64,000 nt of DNA from an uncultured Actinomycetes bacterium (GCA_900314875.1 OMWX01000004.1:1-64000), one strand, 5' to 3'; shown: positions 26,015-35,293, counted from the first letter of the stretch. The notes: generated from the sequence alone by a model not told the origin. A program made the numbers and translations.

Positions 26015-27718
26015 ATGACAGCTGAATCCGCACCCGAAAATAATACTGTTAAAACGGGCTCGATTGAGAGTCTGAGCGTCCGCACCGGACTGAATGCGAG
26101 CAAAACCGGGCTTACTAAAGCCGCTTCGAGTCTGAGACTGTATGATACGGCGACGCATTCGATTACGGATTTCAGGCCCGTGAAGGCAGGCGAGGTCAGC
26201 ATGTATGTGTGCGGCGCGACCGTTCAGAGCGCTCCGCATGTGGGACATTTGCGGGCGGCAGTTGCTTTTGATGTGGTCAGAAGATGGCTGCTGAAGCTGG
26301 GTTATAACGTTACATTTGTGCGGAATGTGACTGATATTGACGACAAAATCCTTGATAAGGCTGCGGCTGAATCGCAGAAATGGTGGGCGAGAGCATATTT
26401 TTACGAACGCGAATTTACTCGAGCATACGATACTTTGGGCGTGATTGCTCCCACGTATGAGCCGCGCGCAACCGGGCATGTGCCGCAGATGATTGAGCTT
26501 GTGAACAGACTTATCGAGCGCGGACATGCGTATGCGGTTGAGAATCCCGACGGAACGCCGAGCGGAAATGTTTATTTTGACGTGCCTTCATGGGAAAAAT
26601 ACGGATCTCTGACTCATCAGCAGGAGGGAACCAAGCCTGCGGACGAGGCTGCGATGACAGCCGATCGCATGGGTCCGGGCATTGATTCTGCGGGCGATGA
26701 CAAATATAATCCCGCCGACGCGGCGGATTTGTCTGAAGACAAGCATGATCCGCGAGATTTCGCGCTTTGGAAGGCTTCCAAAGAAAGCGATCCTGAGGAT
26801 GCGCGGTGGCAGACTCCTTTCGGCACGGGACGGCCCGGATGGCATTTGGAATGCTCGGTTATGAGTCACAGATATCTGGGCGACGATTTTGATATTCACG
26901 GCGGCGGACTGGATTTGCGCTTCCCTCATCATGAGAATGAAATGGCTCAGTCTCAGGCGGCAGGATACGGTTTTGCGCACCGCTGGATGCATTCTGCCTG
27001 GGTGACGGCCAAAGGCGAGAAGATGAGCAAATCGCTGGGCACGGGACTTTCTGTCGATACTGTTCTTGAAAATTACAGCGCATGGGAGATTAGATATGCC
27101 ATAGCTTCGGTTCAGTACCGTTCAATGCTTGAATGGAGCGACCGTTCTTTGAAAGAGGCACGTGCGGCTTACGCGCGAATCGCAAACTTCCTTTCGAGAG
27201 TGAAGTCTGTTTTGGGCGATGGCATGTATCCTTCTTATGATCAGATTGCTGCAGTCGATGCGGACAGTCTGCCTAAGGCTTTTGTTTCCGCAATGAATGA
27301 CGATATATCAGTTTCGGGAGCTTTGGCTGCGGTATTCAGTGCGATTCGAAGCGGAAATGCTGTTGCGGATACGATTGCTTCCGGAAAAGCAGATCCGAAA
27401 TCTGCCGAAACGGAGTCTCTTAGAGCCCGGCTGTGTACTGCAGTTAAGGATGTGCGCGCGATGCTTGACGTTTTCGGTCTCGATCCCGAAGCGGACAATG
27501 CTGTTTCTGTCAGCGTCGGAAATAAGCAGTCCGGTCTGCCGGATTCTGCGGCAATCGAGAGCGGTTCGGGTTCGGCTGCCGAAAAACTTTCCTCCCTTAT
27601 AAAAGAGATTGCTGATATTCGCAAGGCTGAGCGCGCTGCAAAACGATTTGATATTGCTGACAAGCTGCGCGACATATTGAAGAATGCAGGACACTCGGAT
27701 TCAGATGCAAAAGCCTGA
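26015..27718 (+). CDS. cysS: Cysteinyl-tRNA synthetase
   Basis: A class I synthetase of about 567 residues charging tRNA-Cys. Motifs are MYVCGATVQSAPHVGHLR (zinc Cys and HIGH), HLECSVMS and HHENEMAQS (zinc site), and EKMSKSLG. The presence of the C-terminal anticodon-binding region (DDISVSGALAAVF, to the AERAAKRFDIADKLRDIL end) supports CysS over the shorter mycothiol ligase MshC. An insert near ADAADLSEDKHD is moderate. The start is uncertain: ATG 26015 has TAATCT 7 nt upstream (leaderless pattern), with ATG at 25985 and 25979 as alternatives. It is divergent from ffh. Confidence 0.93.
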   Translation: MTAESAPENNTVKTGSIESLSVRTGLNASKTGLTKAASSLRLYDTATHSITDFRPVKAGEVSMYVCGATVQSAPHVGHLRAAVAFDVVRRWLLKLGYNVTFVRNVTDIDDKILDKAAAESQKWWARAYFYEREFTRAYDTLGVIAPTYEPRATGHVPQMIELVNRLIERGHAYAVENPDGTPSGNVYFDVPSWEKYGSLTHQQEGTKPADEAAMTADRMGPGIDSAGDDKYNPADAADLSEDKHDPRDFALWKASKESDPEDARWQTPFGTGRPGWHLECSVMSHRYLGDDFDIHGGGLDLRFPHHENEMAQSQAAGYGFAHRWMHSAWVTAKGEKMSKSLGTGLSVDTVLENYSAWEIRYAIASVQYRSMLEWSDRSLKEARAAYARIANFLSRVKSVLGDGMYPSYDQIAAVDADSLPKAFVSAMNDDISVSGALAAVFSAIRSGNAVADTIASGKADPKSAETESLRARLCTAVKDVRAMLDVFGLDPEADNAVSVSVGNKQSGLPDSAAIESGSGSAAEKLSSLIKEIADIRKAERAAKRFDIADKLRDILKNAGHSDSDAKA

Positions 27719-28145
27719 TTTTGCTGCTGATTTTGCTTCGCTGTTCGGCAAGCGTTCTGAAACTGTTCAGACCACTGACAATGCAAAGACTGCAGACGCT
27801 GCAAAGACTGCGCCTGCGGCAGAGCAAACACCGGCACGACAGACAGGCGGACAGTCATTGTCAGGACAGCCGTCATTCGGACAGTCGTCAGTGCAGTCGT
27901 TATCCGCGCCGGCAGCAGCGCAGCCTGCAGCACAGTCGGCGGCACAGCCGGCGGCAAATGCGGTGTCACAGCCTGCGGCAGGACAGAATTACGGACAACA
28001 GAATTATGGAGAGCCGATTCCTGAACAGTTTGATTTCGGCGGCGTAAATTCTCAACCCGTGCGTCCGTCTGCTGCACAGTCTTCATCCGCGCAGCCTGCA
28101 GCAACACAGCAGTTTCCCTCGCAGAATGGAACTGAACAGCCTTAA
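27684..28145 (+). CDS. Disordered Gln/Ala/Ser-rich protein, hypothetical
   Basis: An open frame of 153 codons overlapping the end of cysS (alternative start ATG 27705). The first 25 residues (PDFAADFASLFGKRSE) are ordinary; the rest is Gln, Ala, Ser and Pro in short repeats such as AAQPAAQSAAQPA. No domain or signal peptide is recognised. The same-strand position after cysS and the terminator about 90 bp downstream favour a real gene, but composition alone could also keep a chance frame open. Function not assignable. Confidence 0.5.
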   Translation: MQDTRIQMQKPDFAADFASLFGKRSETVQTTDNAKTADAAKTAPAAEQTPARQTGGQSLSGQPSFGQSSVQSLSAPAAAQPAAQSAAQPAANAVSQPAAGQNYGQQNYGEPIPEQFDFGGVNSQPVRPSAAQSSSAQPAATQQFPSQNGTEQP

Positions 28146-28235
28146 AAGCGATAACTGCTGAACAGACTTGCGCAAACAGTTGTTGTGAACGACAAATGTC
28201 ATACAACACTGAAAAACGGCAAAGCTGTCAGAATT

Positions 28236-28267
28236 AAAGGGACAAGCTCGTGCGGTTTGTCCCTTTT
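28236..28267 (+). terminator. Intrinsic terminator after cysS unit
   Basis: AAAGGGACAA pairs with TTTGTCCCTTT around a GCTCGTGCGG loop, with T residues following. It lies between the convergent cysS and ABC-F units and could act in both directions. Confidence 0.85.
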
Positions 28268-28393
28268 CTGTTGCTGTTTTTGCTGCAGATTGCGCTGCTT
28301 TGGCTCTGTTGCTTTTTGTTCTGCTGCTTTTTGTCTTGCCCGCGTTGCTTTGCTTCTGCGAATTTTGACTTTGCGAATTTTGCTTCTGCGAGT

Positions 28394-30373
28394 CTATCCT
28401 TCTGCGGTTTCGGACAGTTCAAGCCATTGCATTTCAAGCTCTCCGATTTGCTCTTCGAGTTCCATTGCGCGAGTGTTTATTTCGTTCAGTCCGGCATAAT
28501 CGCTCGGATCATGCGCTGCCATTTCGGCTTGTATTTCCTCTTTTGCGGTCGCAAGCTTTGCAAGCTTTCTTTCGATTGAAGTCATTTTCTTTCGAGCTTC
28601 GCGTTTTGCGATTCTCGCGGCTTTCGCGGCTGCAGGGTCTTCAGCAGAATTATTATTTTCTGCATTATCGCTGTTATTGCCGTTTTTGCTGCCGTTTGCC
28701 TTGTTTGTTCCGAAAGTACCGGCTGTTCCGAAAACATTCCCTGAATCGATATTTGCGATTTTCCCCTGACAGATGTCTATATAATCCTGAACTCCGCCCG
28801 GCAAGTGCCTTATTTTTCCGTTAAGAAGCGCAAATTGGCTGTCGGTAACGCGTTCGAGCAGGTAACGGTCGTGCGAGACGACTATCAGCGTGCCCGGCCA
28901 CGTGTCCAAAACGTCTTCCATAACAGCGAGCATGTCCGTGTCCAGATCGTTGCCCGGCTCGTCCATAATCAGTACATTCGGCTCGTCGAGAAGAATCAGC
29001 AGCAGCTGCATTCGCCTTTTTTGACCGCCTGACAGGTCTCGTATTCTGGACATCAGCTGTGCCGATTCGAAACCGAGCTTTTCCATCATCTGCCCGGGAG
29101 TAGTTTCTTTTCCGTCGATGATATAGCTTGTCTTGTATCTGCTCAATACTTCTTTAATCGTATATTTTCCGAGCGGTTCAAGCTCTTCGAGCCGCTGCGA
29201 GAGGACGGCGAATTTCACGGTTTTCCCGATGTTTACGCGTCCGAGAGTGGGAGACAGCGTGCCGTCGATTATTGAGAGCAGCGTTGATTTTCCCGCTCCG
29301 TTTTCGCCGACGATTCCGAACCGGTCGCCCGGACCTATAAGCCATGTGACGTCGTTAAGAACTCTTTTGCCGGTTATTGTTTTTTTGACTGCCGCGCTTG
29401 TGTCGTTTTGCTGCGTTTCAGAATTGTCTACTGTTATTTCCAGGCTTACGGATTCGCTTGTTGTCTGTTCGGGTTTCTGCTCCCAAATATGCGTAACATC
29501 AATCAGATCGACAACCTGTTTGCCCAGCCTGGAAGTCGCCATTTTCTTAAGTTCCAGCGTGTTTCTTATCGGCGGCACGTCGGATATCAGCTCCATTGCC
29601 GCTTTGACATGAAACTTCTGTTTTGTCGAGCGCGCTCTTGCTCCGCGAGACAGCCATGCCAGCTCTTTTCGAGCCAGATTTCGCCGTCTGGTTTCCCTTA
29701 CTGCCGCCTGCCGGTCTCGCTCGACTCTCTGAAGCATATACGCGCTGTATCCGCCTTCGAACGGGTCGATGACAGCATCATGCACTTCCCACATGCTTTT
29801 GCATACGTCATCCAAAAACCACCTGTCGTGCGTTACGGTCAGCAGCGCTCCCTGCGAGGAATTCCAGCGTTTTTTCAGATGTTCGGCCAGCCAGTGGATT
29901 GTGAGCATATCCAGATGATTCGTAGGCTCGTCGAGCAGAAGAATATCCCAGTCGCGTAACAGAAGCCTTGCCAAATCAACGCGTCTGCGCTGTCCTCCCG
30001 ACAGGTCGCCTATGTGCGATTCGAGGGAAATTCCGTTGAGCAGCGTCTGCACGATTTCGCGTGAGGACGTCTGCGAAGCCCATTCGTATTCTTCGCGATT
30101 GTCTAAAGCCGCCTGACGCACGGTCGCATTATCGTCGAGCGAGTCATACTGGTTGAGAAATCCGACGGCAATTCCGCTGCGCTTGCTTACGCGTCCTTCA
30201 TCGGGAGTCTGGCTGCCGGCGAAAAGCCGCAGAAGCGTTGACTTTCCGTCGCCGTTTTTGCCGACAATGCCGATGCGGTCTCCCTCGTTGACGCCTATGG
30301 TTGCGTCGTTAAAAATGTTTTTGGTCGCAAAAGACAGCGAAACGTGCTCTAAACCGATATCGAAAACAGGCAT
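28394..30373 (-). CDS. ABC-F family ATPase (Uup/Etta-like)
   Basis: A 659-residue soluble protein with two ABC ATPase domains and no membrane segments. Domain 1 has GKNGDGKST (residues 38-46), LSGGQRRR and DEPTNHLD; domain 2 has GENGAGKST, LSGGQKRR and MDEPGNDLD. The second domain carries PGNDLD instead of the usual PTNHLD. A basic linker (ETRRRNLARKELAWLSRGARARSTKQ) and a C-terminal coiled coil resemble Uup-type factors acting on the ribosome or DNA. A Lys/Asn-rich low-complexity stretch precedes the coil. Convergent with cysS; ilvN follows upstream on the same strand. Confidence 0.88.
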   Translation of the reverse strand: MPVFDIGLEHVSLSFATKNIFNDATIGVNEGDRIGIVGKNGDGKSTLLRLFAGSQTPDEGRVSKRSGIAVGFLNQYDSLDDNATVRQAALDNREEYEWASQTSSREIVQTLLNGISLESHIGDLSGGQRRRVDLARLLLRDWDILLLDEPTNHLDMLTIHWLAEHLKKRWNSSQGALLTVTHDRWFLDDVCKSMWEVHDAVIDPFEGGYSAYMLQRVERDRQAAVRETRRRNLARKELAWLSRGARARSTKQKFHVKAAMELISDVPPIRNTLELKKMATSRLGKQVVDLIDVTHIWEQKPEQTTSESVSLEITVDNSETQQNDTSAAVKKTITGKRVLNDVTWLIGPGDRFGIVGENGAGKSTLLSIIDGTLSPTLGRVNIGKTVKFAVLSQRLEELEPLGKYTIKEVLSRYKTSYIIDGKETTPGQMMEKLGFESAQLMSRIRDLSGGQKRRMQLLLILLDEPNVLIMDEPGNDLDTDMLAVMEDVLDTWPGTLIVVSHDRYLLERVTDSQFALLNGKIRHLPGGVQDYIDICQGKIANIDSGNVFGTAGTFGTNKANGSKNGNNSDNAENNNSAEDPAAAKAARIAKREARKKMTSIERKLAKLATAKEEIQAEMAAHDPSDYAGLNEINTRAMELEEQIGELEMQWLELSETAEG

Positions 30374-30461
30374 ATATTACAGCCTACAACGTGCATGATA
30401 CCGGAAGCCGATTCGCTGCTGCTTTATTGTTCCGCTTGTCTGCTTTTCAGATATTTCAAGC

Positions 30462-30998
30462 TTATTCCGCGATTCCTTTGGTAAAAGCCTCGTTAGTGCG
30501 CGAAAGCGCGATTGAGCCGGAGCGGATGAACTCGATAATGCCGTAATCTTCAAGCAGGACGAGCAGCGAGTCGATTCTGTAATGCTGGTCGGCTGCCTCA
30601 ATCGTCATATAATCGCTGTCCACGTCGATTACGCGAGCATGGAACATGCGCACGATTTCCAGCACGGCAGACCGCTCAGCCGCGCTTATGGACAGCTTAA
30701 TCAGCGCAATTTCGCGCTCGGCAAGCGTCTCCGGCTCAAGCTCGTCTACCTTCAGCACATGCAGCAGCTTGTTCAGCTGGTTTTTCAGCTGGTTTAACGG
30801 CAGCGATTCAATGTGCGCAGTCACGGTGAGCCTGGAAATATTGTGCTTTTCGGTCGGGGATACGGAAAGCGAGTCGATATTGAAAGCGCGGCGGGCGAAA
30901 AGGCTTGTCACGCGTGCCAGCACGCCGGGCAGATTCTCGACGAGAACGGAAATCGTGTGAAGAGAGGCCTGAGACTGATTCGAAGATTGCTTTGTCAT
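30462..30998 (-). CDS. ilvN: Acetolactate synthase small (regulatory) subunit
   Basis: A 178-residue regulatory subunit of acetohydroxyacid synthase, which confers valine feedback control. The N-terminal ACT domain reads HTISVLVENLPGVLARVTSLFARRAFNIDSL and the second half has the VDVDSDYMTIE region. ATG 30998 is chosen because AAGGAG lies 8 nt upstream; the open frame continuing to 31148 overlaps ilvB. It starts 13 bp after the ilvB stop, giving an ilvB-ilvN operon for branched-chain amino acids. Confidence 0.96.
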   Translation of the reverse strand: MTKQSSNQSQASLHTISVLVENLPGVLARVTSLFARRAFNIDSLSVSPTEKHNISRLTVTAHIESLPLNQLKNQLNKLLHVLKVDELEPETLAEREIALIKLSISAAERSAVLEIVRMFHARVIDVDSDYMTIEAADQHYRIDSLLVLLEDYGIIEFIRSGSIALSRTNEAFTKGIAE

Positions 30999-31011
30999 TG
31001 TTTTTGCTCCT

Positions 31012-32958
31012 TCACTTGTTTTCCGCGCCTGCGTTATTCTCGTCCGCATTATCATCGCCCGCAAGAGTCTGCGCTTCGAGCGGAGTGATTCCTTTGCGAT
31101 ACATAACGGAACTGTTTGACTTGCCTGCCGGAACCATAGGCCATACAAAAGCGTCTTTCCAAACGCGGAAATCGATAATCACAGTGCGGTCGTTAATCGA
31201 ATTTGCCTGCTCAATCGCCTCGAGAGCCTCCTGCTTGTTGCGCGCGCGAAGACCAACGCAGCCGTACGCCTGCGCCAAAGTCACGAAATTCGGCACTTCG
31301 AAGTTTTCTTCCGGATGCTCCTCATCATAAAGAATCGTTGCAGAATAATGGCTTTTGTAGAACATGGTCTGCCATTGTCTTACCATTCCGTAAACGCTGT
31401 TGTTCAAAATTGCGATTTTCAGCGGAATTCCCGACAAAGTTGCGGCTGCCAGTTCTTCGGAAGTCATCTGGAAACTGCCGTCGCCGTCGATAAGCCATAC
31501 GGCTTTATTTCCGTCGGCAAACCGCTGAGAAGCTACTTTTGCGCCGATAGCTGCGGGAAGCCCGTATCCCATAGTTCCCAAGCCTGAAGAAGAAATCCAA
31601 GTGCGCGGACCTTTGAAGTCTATAAGCTGGCTTGCCCACATCTGATGCTGTCCGACGCCTGAAACCCAAATCGTCTCGTCGCTTGCGTTGCCGCTGAGCT
31701 GCTCGACAACCCATTGCGGCGAAAGAGAACCGTCTTCAGGCTCTTCCGGATATGCTGTCGGATAATTCTCTTGCAGATTGTCTACAGTTTCGCGCCACTT
31801 TGAAAGGTCAGGTGTTCCGGATTTAGCATATTCCTCTTTGATAAGCGGCATAAGCGCGTCCAAAACTGTTGCGATATCGCCGATAATCGGAACATCCGCA
31901 TACTTGTTTTTGCTGATTTCCGCAGGGTCGATATCGACATGAATAATCTTTGCGTAAGGAGCAAAATCAGGCAGAGAGCCGGTGACGCGGTCGTCGAAGC
32001 GCGCTCCGAGAGCAACAAGCAGGTCGCACTCCTGAACTGCTCCGGTCGCGGCCACGGTTCCGTGCATTCCCAGCATTCCCAGGTTGTTTTCGAATGTTTC
32101 CGGCACAATTCCGCGAGCTGTCAGAGTGGTTGTAAGCGGCGAATTTGTAAGCAGGGAAAGAGCCTTGACCTGTTCAGATGCGTTTGCGCGAATTGCTCCT
32201 CCGCCGACATACAAAACAGGACGCCTGGCAACAGAAAACAGCTTTGCGGCCTCGCGCAGGCTGCCCTCATACTTATTCTTGTCGGGCGAATATCCGGGCA
32301 GCAAAACCGAATCCGGATACGAGTAATGCATCATGCTCGTCTGCGCGGTTTTGGAAACATCGACGACAACAGGACCGGGACGCCCTGTGTTTGCAATCAT
32401 AAATGCTTCCTTGATTACTCTGGGGATATCTTGCGCGTCGGTGACAAGGTAGGAATGCTTCGAAATCGAGCATGTGATTCCGATCATGTCCGCTTCTTGG
32501 AATGCGTCGGTTCCGATTGCGCTGACGCCGACCTGGCCGGTGATTGCGACCATGGGGACAGAATCCGAATTTGCGTCGGCTATTGCTGTGACAAGGTTTG
32601 TGGCTCCCGGACCGGAGGTTACAATGCATACGCCGGTTTTGCCCGTGGCAAGCGCATAGCCTTCTGCCGCGTGACCTGCCGCCTGCTCGTGCCGCATAAG
32701 AACAAAGCGGAATTTTGTATCGTCTTTAATCGCGTCATAAACCGGCAGAATTGCGCCGCCAGGAATGCCGAAAACGTCTGTGACTCCCGATTCCTCCAGA
32801 GCGCGCACGATCGCCTGAGCACCCGTCATTATTTCGCCTGCGGGCAATGCTTCGAGATTCTCTCGGTTTGCCGCATCGGCTGAACCCGCATTTTTGCCCG
32901 CGTTTTGACCGCCGTCAGGTCGCGGAATATTGCTGAATGTCTGTAAAGAGGGCATCAT
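31012..32958 (-). CDS. ilvB: Acetolactate synthase large (catalytic) subunit
   Basis: A 648-residue ThDP enzyme making acetolactate or acetohydroxybutyrate, the first step to Val, Leu and Ile. The ThDP-activating glutamate is in MRHEQAAGHAAEGYA, the FAD/ThDP regions are TSGPGATNLVT and VALGARFDDRVTG, and the ThDP-binding motif is DGDGSFQMT...NNSVYGMV. About 40 N-terminal residues precede the core. The ATG at 32958 has AGGAG 10 nt upstream; a second ATG follows directly. It links with leuA and leuCD elsewhere in the window as the leucine route. Confidence 0.96.
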   Translation of the reverse strand: MMPSLQTFSNIPRPDGGQNAGKNAGSADAANRENLEALPAGEIMTGAQAIVRALEESGVTDVFGIPGGAILPVYDAIKDDTKFRFVLMRHEQAAGHAAEGYALATGKTGVCIVTSGPGATNLVTAIADANSDSVPMVAITGQVGVSAIGTDAFQEADMIGITCSISKHSYLVTDAQDIPRVIKEAFMIANTGRPGPVVVDVSKTAQTSMMHYSYPDSVLLPGYSPDKNKYEGSLREAAKLFSVARRPVLYVGGGAIRANASEQVKALSLLTNSPLTTTLTARGIVPETFENNLGMLGMHGTVAATGAVQECDLLVALGARFDDRVTGSLPDFAPYAKIIHVDIDPAEISKNKYADVPIIGDIATVLDALMPLIKEEYAKSGTPDLSKWRETVDNLQENYPTAYPEEPEDGSLSPQWVVEQLSGNASDETIWVSGVGQHQMWASQLIDFKGPRTWISSSGLGTMGYGLPAAIGAKVASQRFADGNKAVWLIDGDGSFQMTSEELAAATLSGIPLKIAILNNSVYGMVRQWQTMFYKSHYSATILYDEEHPEENFEVPNFVTLAQAYGCVGLRARNKQEALEAIEQANSINDRTVIIDFRVWKDAFVWPMVPAGKSNSSVMYRKGITPLEAQTLAGDDNADENNAGAENK

Positions 32959-33225
32959 CAGCGTTCTTCTCCTCACAATTCCGGTTATGTTGTTCGTCGT
33001 TGCGTTCGGCGCGCCGAGCTTCCGACGCTGCTATGCTACACCCGTTCGGACGCGTCTTTTCTATTTTTTCCAAATAGTGAGACATTTTCGCATAAATCCG
33101 TGTCGGCGGATATTATTCGGTAATTGCCTTCCCGGTTTATCGGCGGCCGTCGCTCTCGGTCTGCGTTCAGACTGGCGCAAATTTCGAGCGAAACCTGCGC
33201 GGATTTCGTGCAAATTGCGCGCTCT

Positions 33226-33312
33226 CGACACGCCGAGAAACTGCTTCGAAGCCCTTATTTTTCAAGAGCTGTGAAATCCTGATTTGCATATGTGCATGGG
33301 GGGGGGGGGGGG
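33226..33312 (+). promoter_or_regulatory. Shared upstream element, copy 3, ending in G15
   Basis: CGACACGCCGA (33226-33236) and, 22 bp on, TTTTCAAG (33259-33266) are identical to the two other copies (49053, 52851), where the gap is 21 bp. The rest has drifted, and the homopolymer at the 3' side is G15 (33298-33312), not T. It lies about 130 bp before an ABC exporter operon, as the other copies do. Regulatory role is inferred from position and conservation. Confidence 0.6.
33298..33312. repeat. G15 homopolymer tract
   Basis: Fifteen G. At this length an upstream ATG (33290 or 33296) is in frame with the ABC ATPase without a stop, so a form with about 50 extra residues could be made; one base more or less would break that fusion. 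Alternatively the tract sits in a promoter or leader. Confidence 0.95.
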
Positions 33313-33442
33313 CACTATGTGTAAAGTTGTGCTGATGTGCGGCGCGGCCGGCGTCCGAGCCCTGTGTTGCGCAACGCAAGGACGCAAACGCCTGCGAACT
33401 TTGAAAGGCTCACAGTTCGCCCGAACTGCAGGAGGTTATCCT

Positions 33443-34333
33443 TTGTCTGCTGTGCAAAACTTGGCTGTTGCCGTTGACGGTTTGCAGAAGCGCTACGGCG
33501 ATTTCTGTCTCGACATCCCGTCATTGAATATAGGCCGCGGTGAATTCGCGGGTCTTATCGGCGAAAACGGCGCGGGCAAAAGTACATTCATTAAGCTGGT
33601 CTTGGGCTTGATTTCCAAGGATTCCGGCTCGATTCGCGTCAATAATCGCGATAAGGTTGACGAGAATCTGAAGAAAAAAATCGGCGTCGTGTTCGACCAG
33701 TGCTGCTTTACCGGCATTATGACCGCAGCGCAGCTGAATAAAATGTTTTCAGGCGTTTACGGTGATGATTGGGATGAAGAGAAATATCTGAGCCTGATTG
33801 ACCATTTCAAGCTTCCTTTCGATAAGAAGATTGTCGAGTTTTCGCAGGGAATGAAGGCAAAGCTGAGCATTATTTCCGCGCTGAGCCATTCGCCGGATCT
33901 GCTGATTTTGGACGAGGCGACTTCCGCTCTCGACCCGGTCGTGCGTCACGAGATTAACGATGTTCTGGGATCATATGTTAAGAAAAGCGGCTGCACGGTT
34001 CTGTTTTCTTCGCATCTGGTCAACGAGCTTGAGCAGCTGTGCGACAGGATTCTGATTATGTCCGGCGGTCAGATTGTTATGCAGACCTGCCCGAAAGAGT
34101 TGGAAAACGAGTTTTATGTCATGAAGACGGACAGGAAAACCGAAATTCCTCAAGGCGTTTTTTCATGCCTGAAAAAGGATGACGGGAATCACTGTCTTTT
34201 TAAAGGTCTGCCTGACAAAGTGCCTGCGGGCGCGACGATGTCCGAGGGGATTTCTGCCGACGACCTGCTTTTTTACATCGAGAAAGGCGTAACAGCCGAC
34301 GGCAAACCGGTTAAAGGCGGTCTGAGGAAGTGA
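33443..34333 (+). CDS. ABC exporter ATP-binding protein (BcrA/YtrB-type)
   Basis: A 296-residue ATPase with Walker A GENGAGKST (about residue 39), Q-loop FDQC, an atypical signature FSQGMKAK in place of LSGGQ (seen in ABC-2 exporters of the CcmA/BcrA group), Walker B LLILDEATSALD and the H-loop SSH. The start is TTG 33443 with AGGAGG 7 nt upstream. It overlaps the permease gene by 4 nt (GTGA), so the two form one transporter. Related systems export lipids, bacitracin-like peptides or respond to cell-wall antibiotics; no GntR regulator of the Ytr type is present. Expression may depend on the upstream G15. Confidence 0.88.
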   Translation: MSAVQNLAVAVDGLQKRYGDFCLDIPSLNIGRGEFAGLIGENGAGKSTFIKLVLGLISKDSGSIRVNNRDKVDENLKKKIGVVFDQCCFTGIMTAAQLNKMFSGVYGDDWDEEKYLSLIDHFKLPFDKKIVEFSQGMKAKLSIISALSHSPDLLILDEATSALDPVVRHEINDVLGSYVKKSGCTVLFSSHLVNELEQLCDRILIMSGGQIVMQTCPKELENEFYVMKTDRKTEIPQGVFSCLKKDDGNHCLFKGLPDKVPAGATMSEGISADDLLFYIEKGVTADGKPVKGGLRK

Positions 34334-34959
34334 AAGGGCTTATTTATCGCGACGCGCTTGTATGGTACAGGCGTTATCTGCGCATTCCGCTTTTTATCCT
34401 GATTCCGGGCAGTATTGTCGCGGCGGCAACGCTGAAGTTTTTGGGTGTCATGCTTACGTCGGCTGTTCTGAGCTTTTTGGCGATGCTGAGTCCCAATATG
34501 ATATTTCAGATAGATGAGAAAGAAAATCGGGATAAATATCTGCGCACGCTTCCGATTTCGTCTTCGAAGATTGTCGGGGCGAGATACATTGTGTTTTTAG
34601 CTTTTCCGATTGCCTGTCTGCTTTATTCTCTTGTGCTCGGGACGCTGTTCGGCTTGATTTTCAGGGATCAGCCGCTGGGGATGTATCTTGGGCTGCCGGC
34701 GTTGCTGATTTTCCTGCTGGCGGTTCCTATTCAGCTTGTGCTGCTGCCTGCCGGTTATACAGGCAGCAAAAATATGATGTCGCTGGCAATGGCTTATTAT
34801 CCGATGAGCTTTGTATTAAAGAAGCTCAGTGAAACAGGAATTTTGTCATCCGTGCCTGCGGGCGTGACAGTGTTTTTGGCTGTTGCTGTGCTTATCGGCG
34901 CCCCGATTTTGTCTTTCAGGCTGTCGGTCAGATTTTTTAACAAAAAAGCAATTTATTAA
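34330..34959 (+). CDS. ABC-2 type permease, copy A
   Basis: A 209-residue membrane protein with about six hydrophobic segments and the QIDEKENRDKYLRTLPISSSKIVGARY cytoplasmic loop common in ABC-2 permeases of this small type (the EKENRDKYLRTLP motif). The GTG start overlaps the ATPase stop. Its N terminus, MKGLIYRDALVWYRRYLRIP, is nearly identical to that of the broken copy at 35982, showing recent duplication. Confidence 0.85.
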   Translation: MKGLIYRDALVWYRRYLRIPLFILIPGSIVAAATLKFLGVMLTSAVLSFLAMLSPNMIFQIDEKENRDKYLRTLPISSSKIVGARYIVFLAFPIACLLYSLVLGTLFGLIFRDQPLGMYLGLPALLIFLLAVPIQLVLLPAGYTGSKNMMSLAMAYYPMSFVLKKLSETGILSSVPAGVTVFLAVAVLIGAPILSFRLSVRFFNKKAIY

Positions 34960-35024
34960 TAAGACTTGCGGACGTTTTTTGAATTGAAGCGCCTTATTTT
35001 AAAAGGATTTAAAAGGATTTTCAG

Positions 35025-35255
35025 ATGAAAAATAAATATAAACTTTACAGAATTGCGGCCGTGATCTGTGCTTTGATAACGCTTCTTGTGTTGTTTTGGT
35101 CATGGAAAACAGGAAATCACACCAACCGTCTTTTTGTATGGCTTCCTTTATTGCCGGCTTCTATCTTTCAGAATATGAGCAGCAAAGAAAAAGAAAAATT
35201 AAAAGATTTACCGAATCGCTCAGATATTGAAAAGGGCGCAAATGCGTCCGAATAG
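35025..35255 (+). CDS. Small membrane protein, hypothetical
   Basis: A 76-residue protein with two hydrophobic segments (about residues 9-25 and 36-50) and a charged C terminus (SSKEKEKLKDLPNRSDIEKG). AAGGA precedes the ATG, in a duplicated AAAAGGATTT. It lies between permeases of the exporter operon and a degenerate copy of its 3' end reappears before the third permease. No family recognised; it may assist the exporter. Confidence 0.65.
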   Translation: MKNKYKLYRIAAVICALITLLVLFWSWKTGNHTNRLFVWLPLLPASIFQNMSSKEKEKLKDLPNRSDIEKGANASE

Positions 35256-35293
35256 TTATGAAAGGCAAAAAATGAAAGGTCTTATTTATCGCG
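35214..35293 (+). repeat. Duplicated junction segment, copy 1
   Basis: The end of the small protein gene, the spacer and the first codons of permease B (AATCGCTC.GATATTGAAAAGG onward) recur at 35922-36003 with few changes, including GTCCGAATAGTTATGAAAGG. This marks the unit that was duplicated. Confidence 0.85.

Larger units (their letters stand above)
32959..33442. other. Divergent intergenic region between ilvB and exporter operon
   Basis: A gap of 484 bp. The left part is the presumed ilvB promoter/leader (minus strand); no T-box or leader peptide rich in Ile/Val/Leu was recognised. The right part carries the shared 11-mer/8-mer element (33226-33266), the G15 tract and about 130 bp of GC-rich leader up to the TTG start of the ABC ATPase. 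Palindromic words occur (GGCGCGCC at 33008, TTGCGCAA at 33367). Confidence 0.6.

Noticed and set aside
26015-27718. Mycothiol ligase MshC instead of CysS
   Set aside because: The protein is long and keeps a C-terminal anticodon-binding region, which MshC lacks.
32959-33225. ilvBN leader peptide or T-box
   Set aside because: No short frame rich in Ile/Val/Leu with terminator, and no T-box core, was recognised.
33284-33442. Annotating the ABC ATPase from the start before G15
   Set aside because: The TTG at 33443 has an ideal AGGAGG and matches the domain start; the extension is kept only as a possibility.
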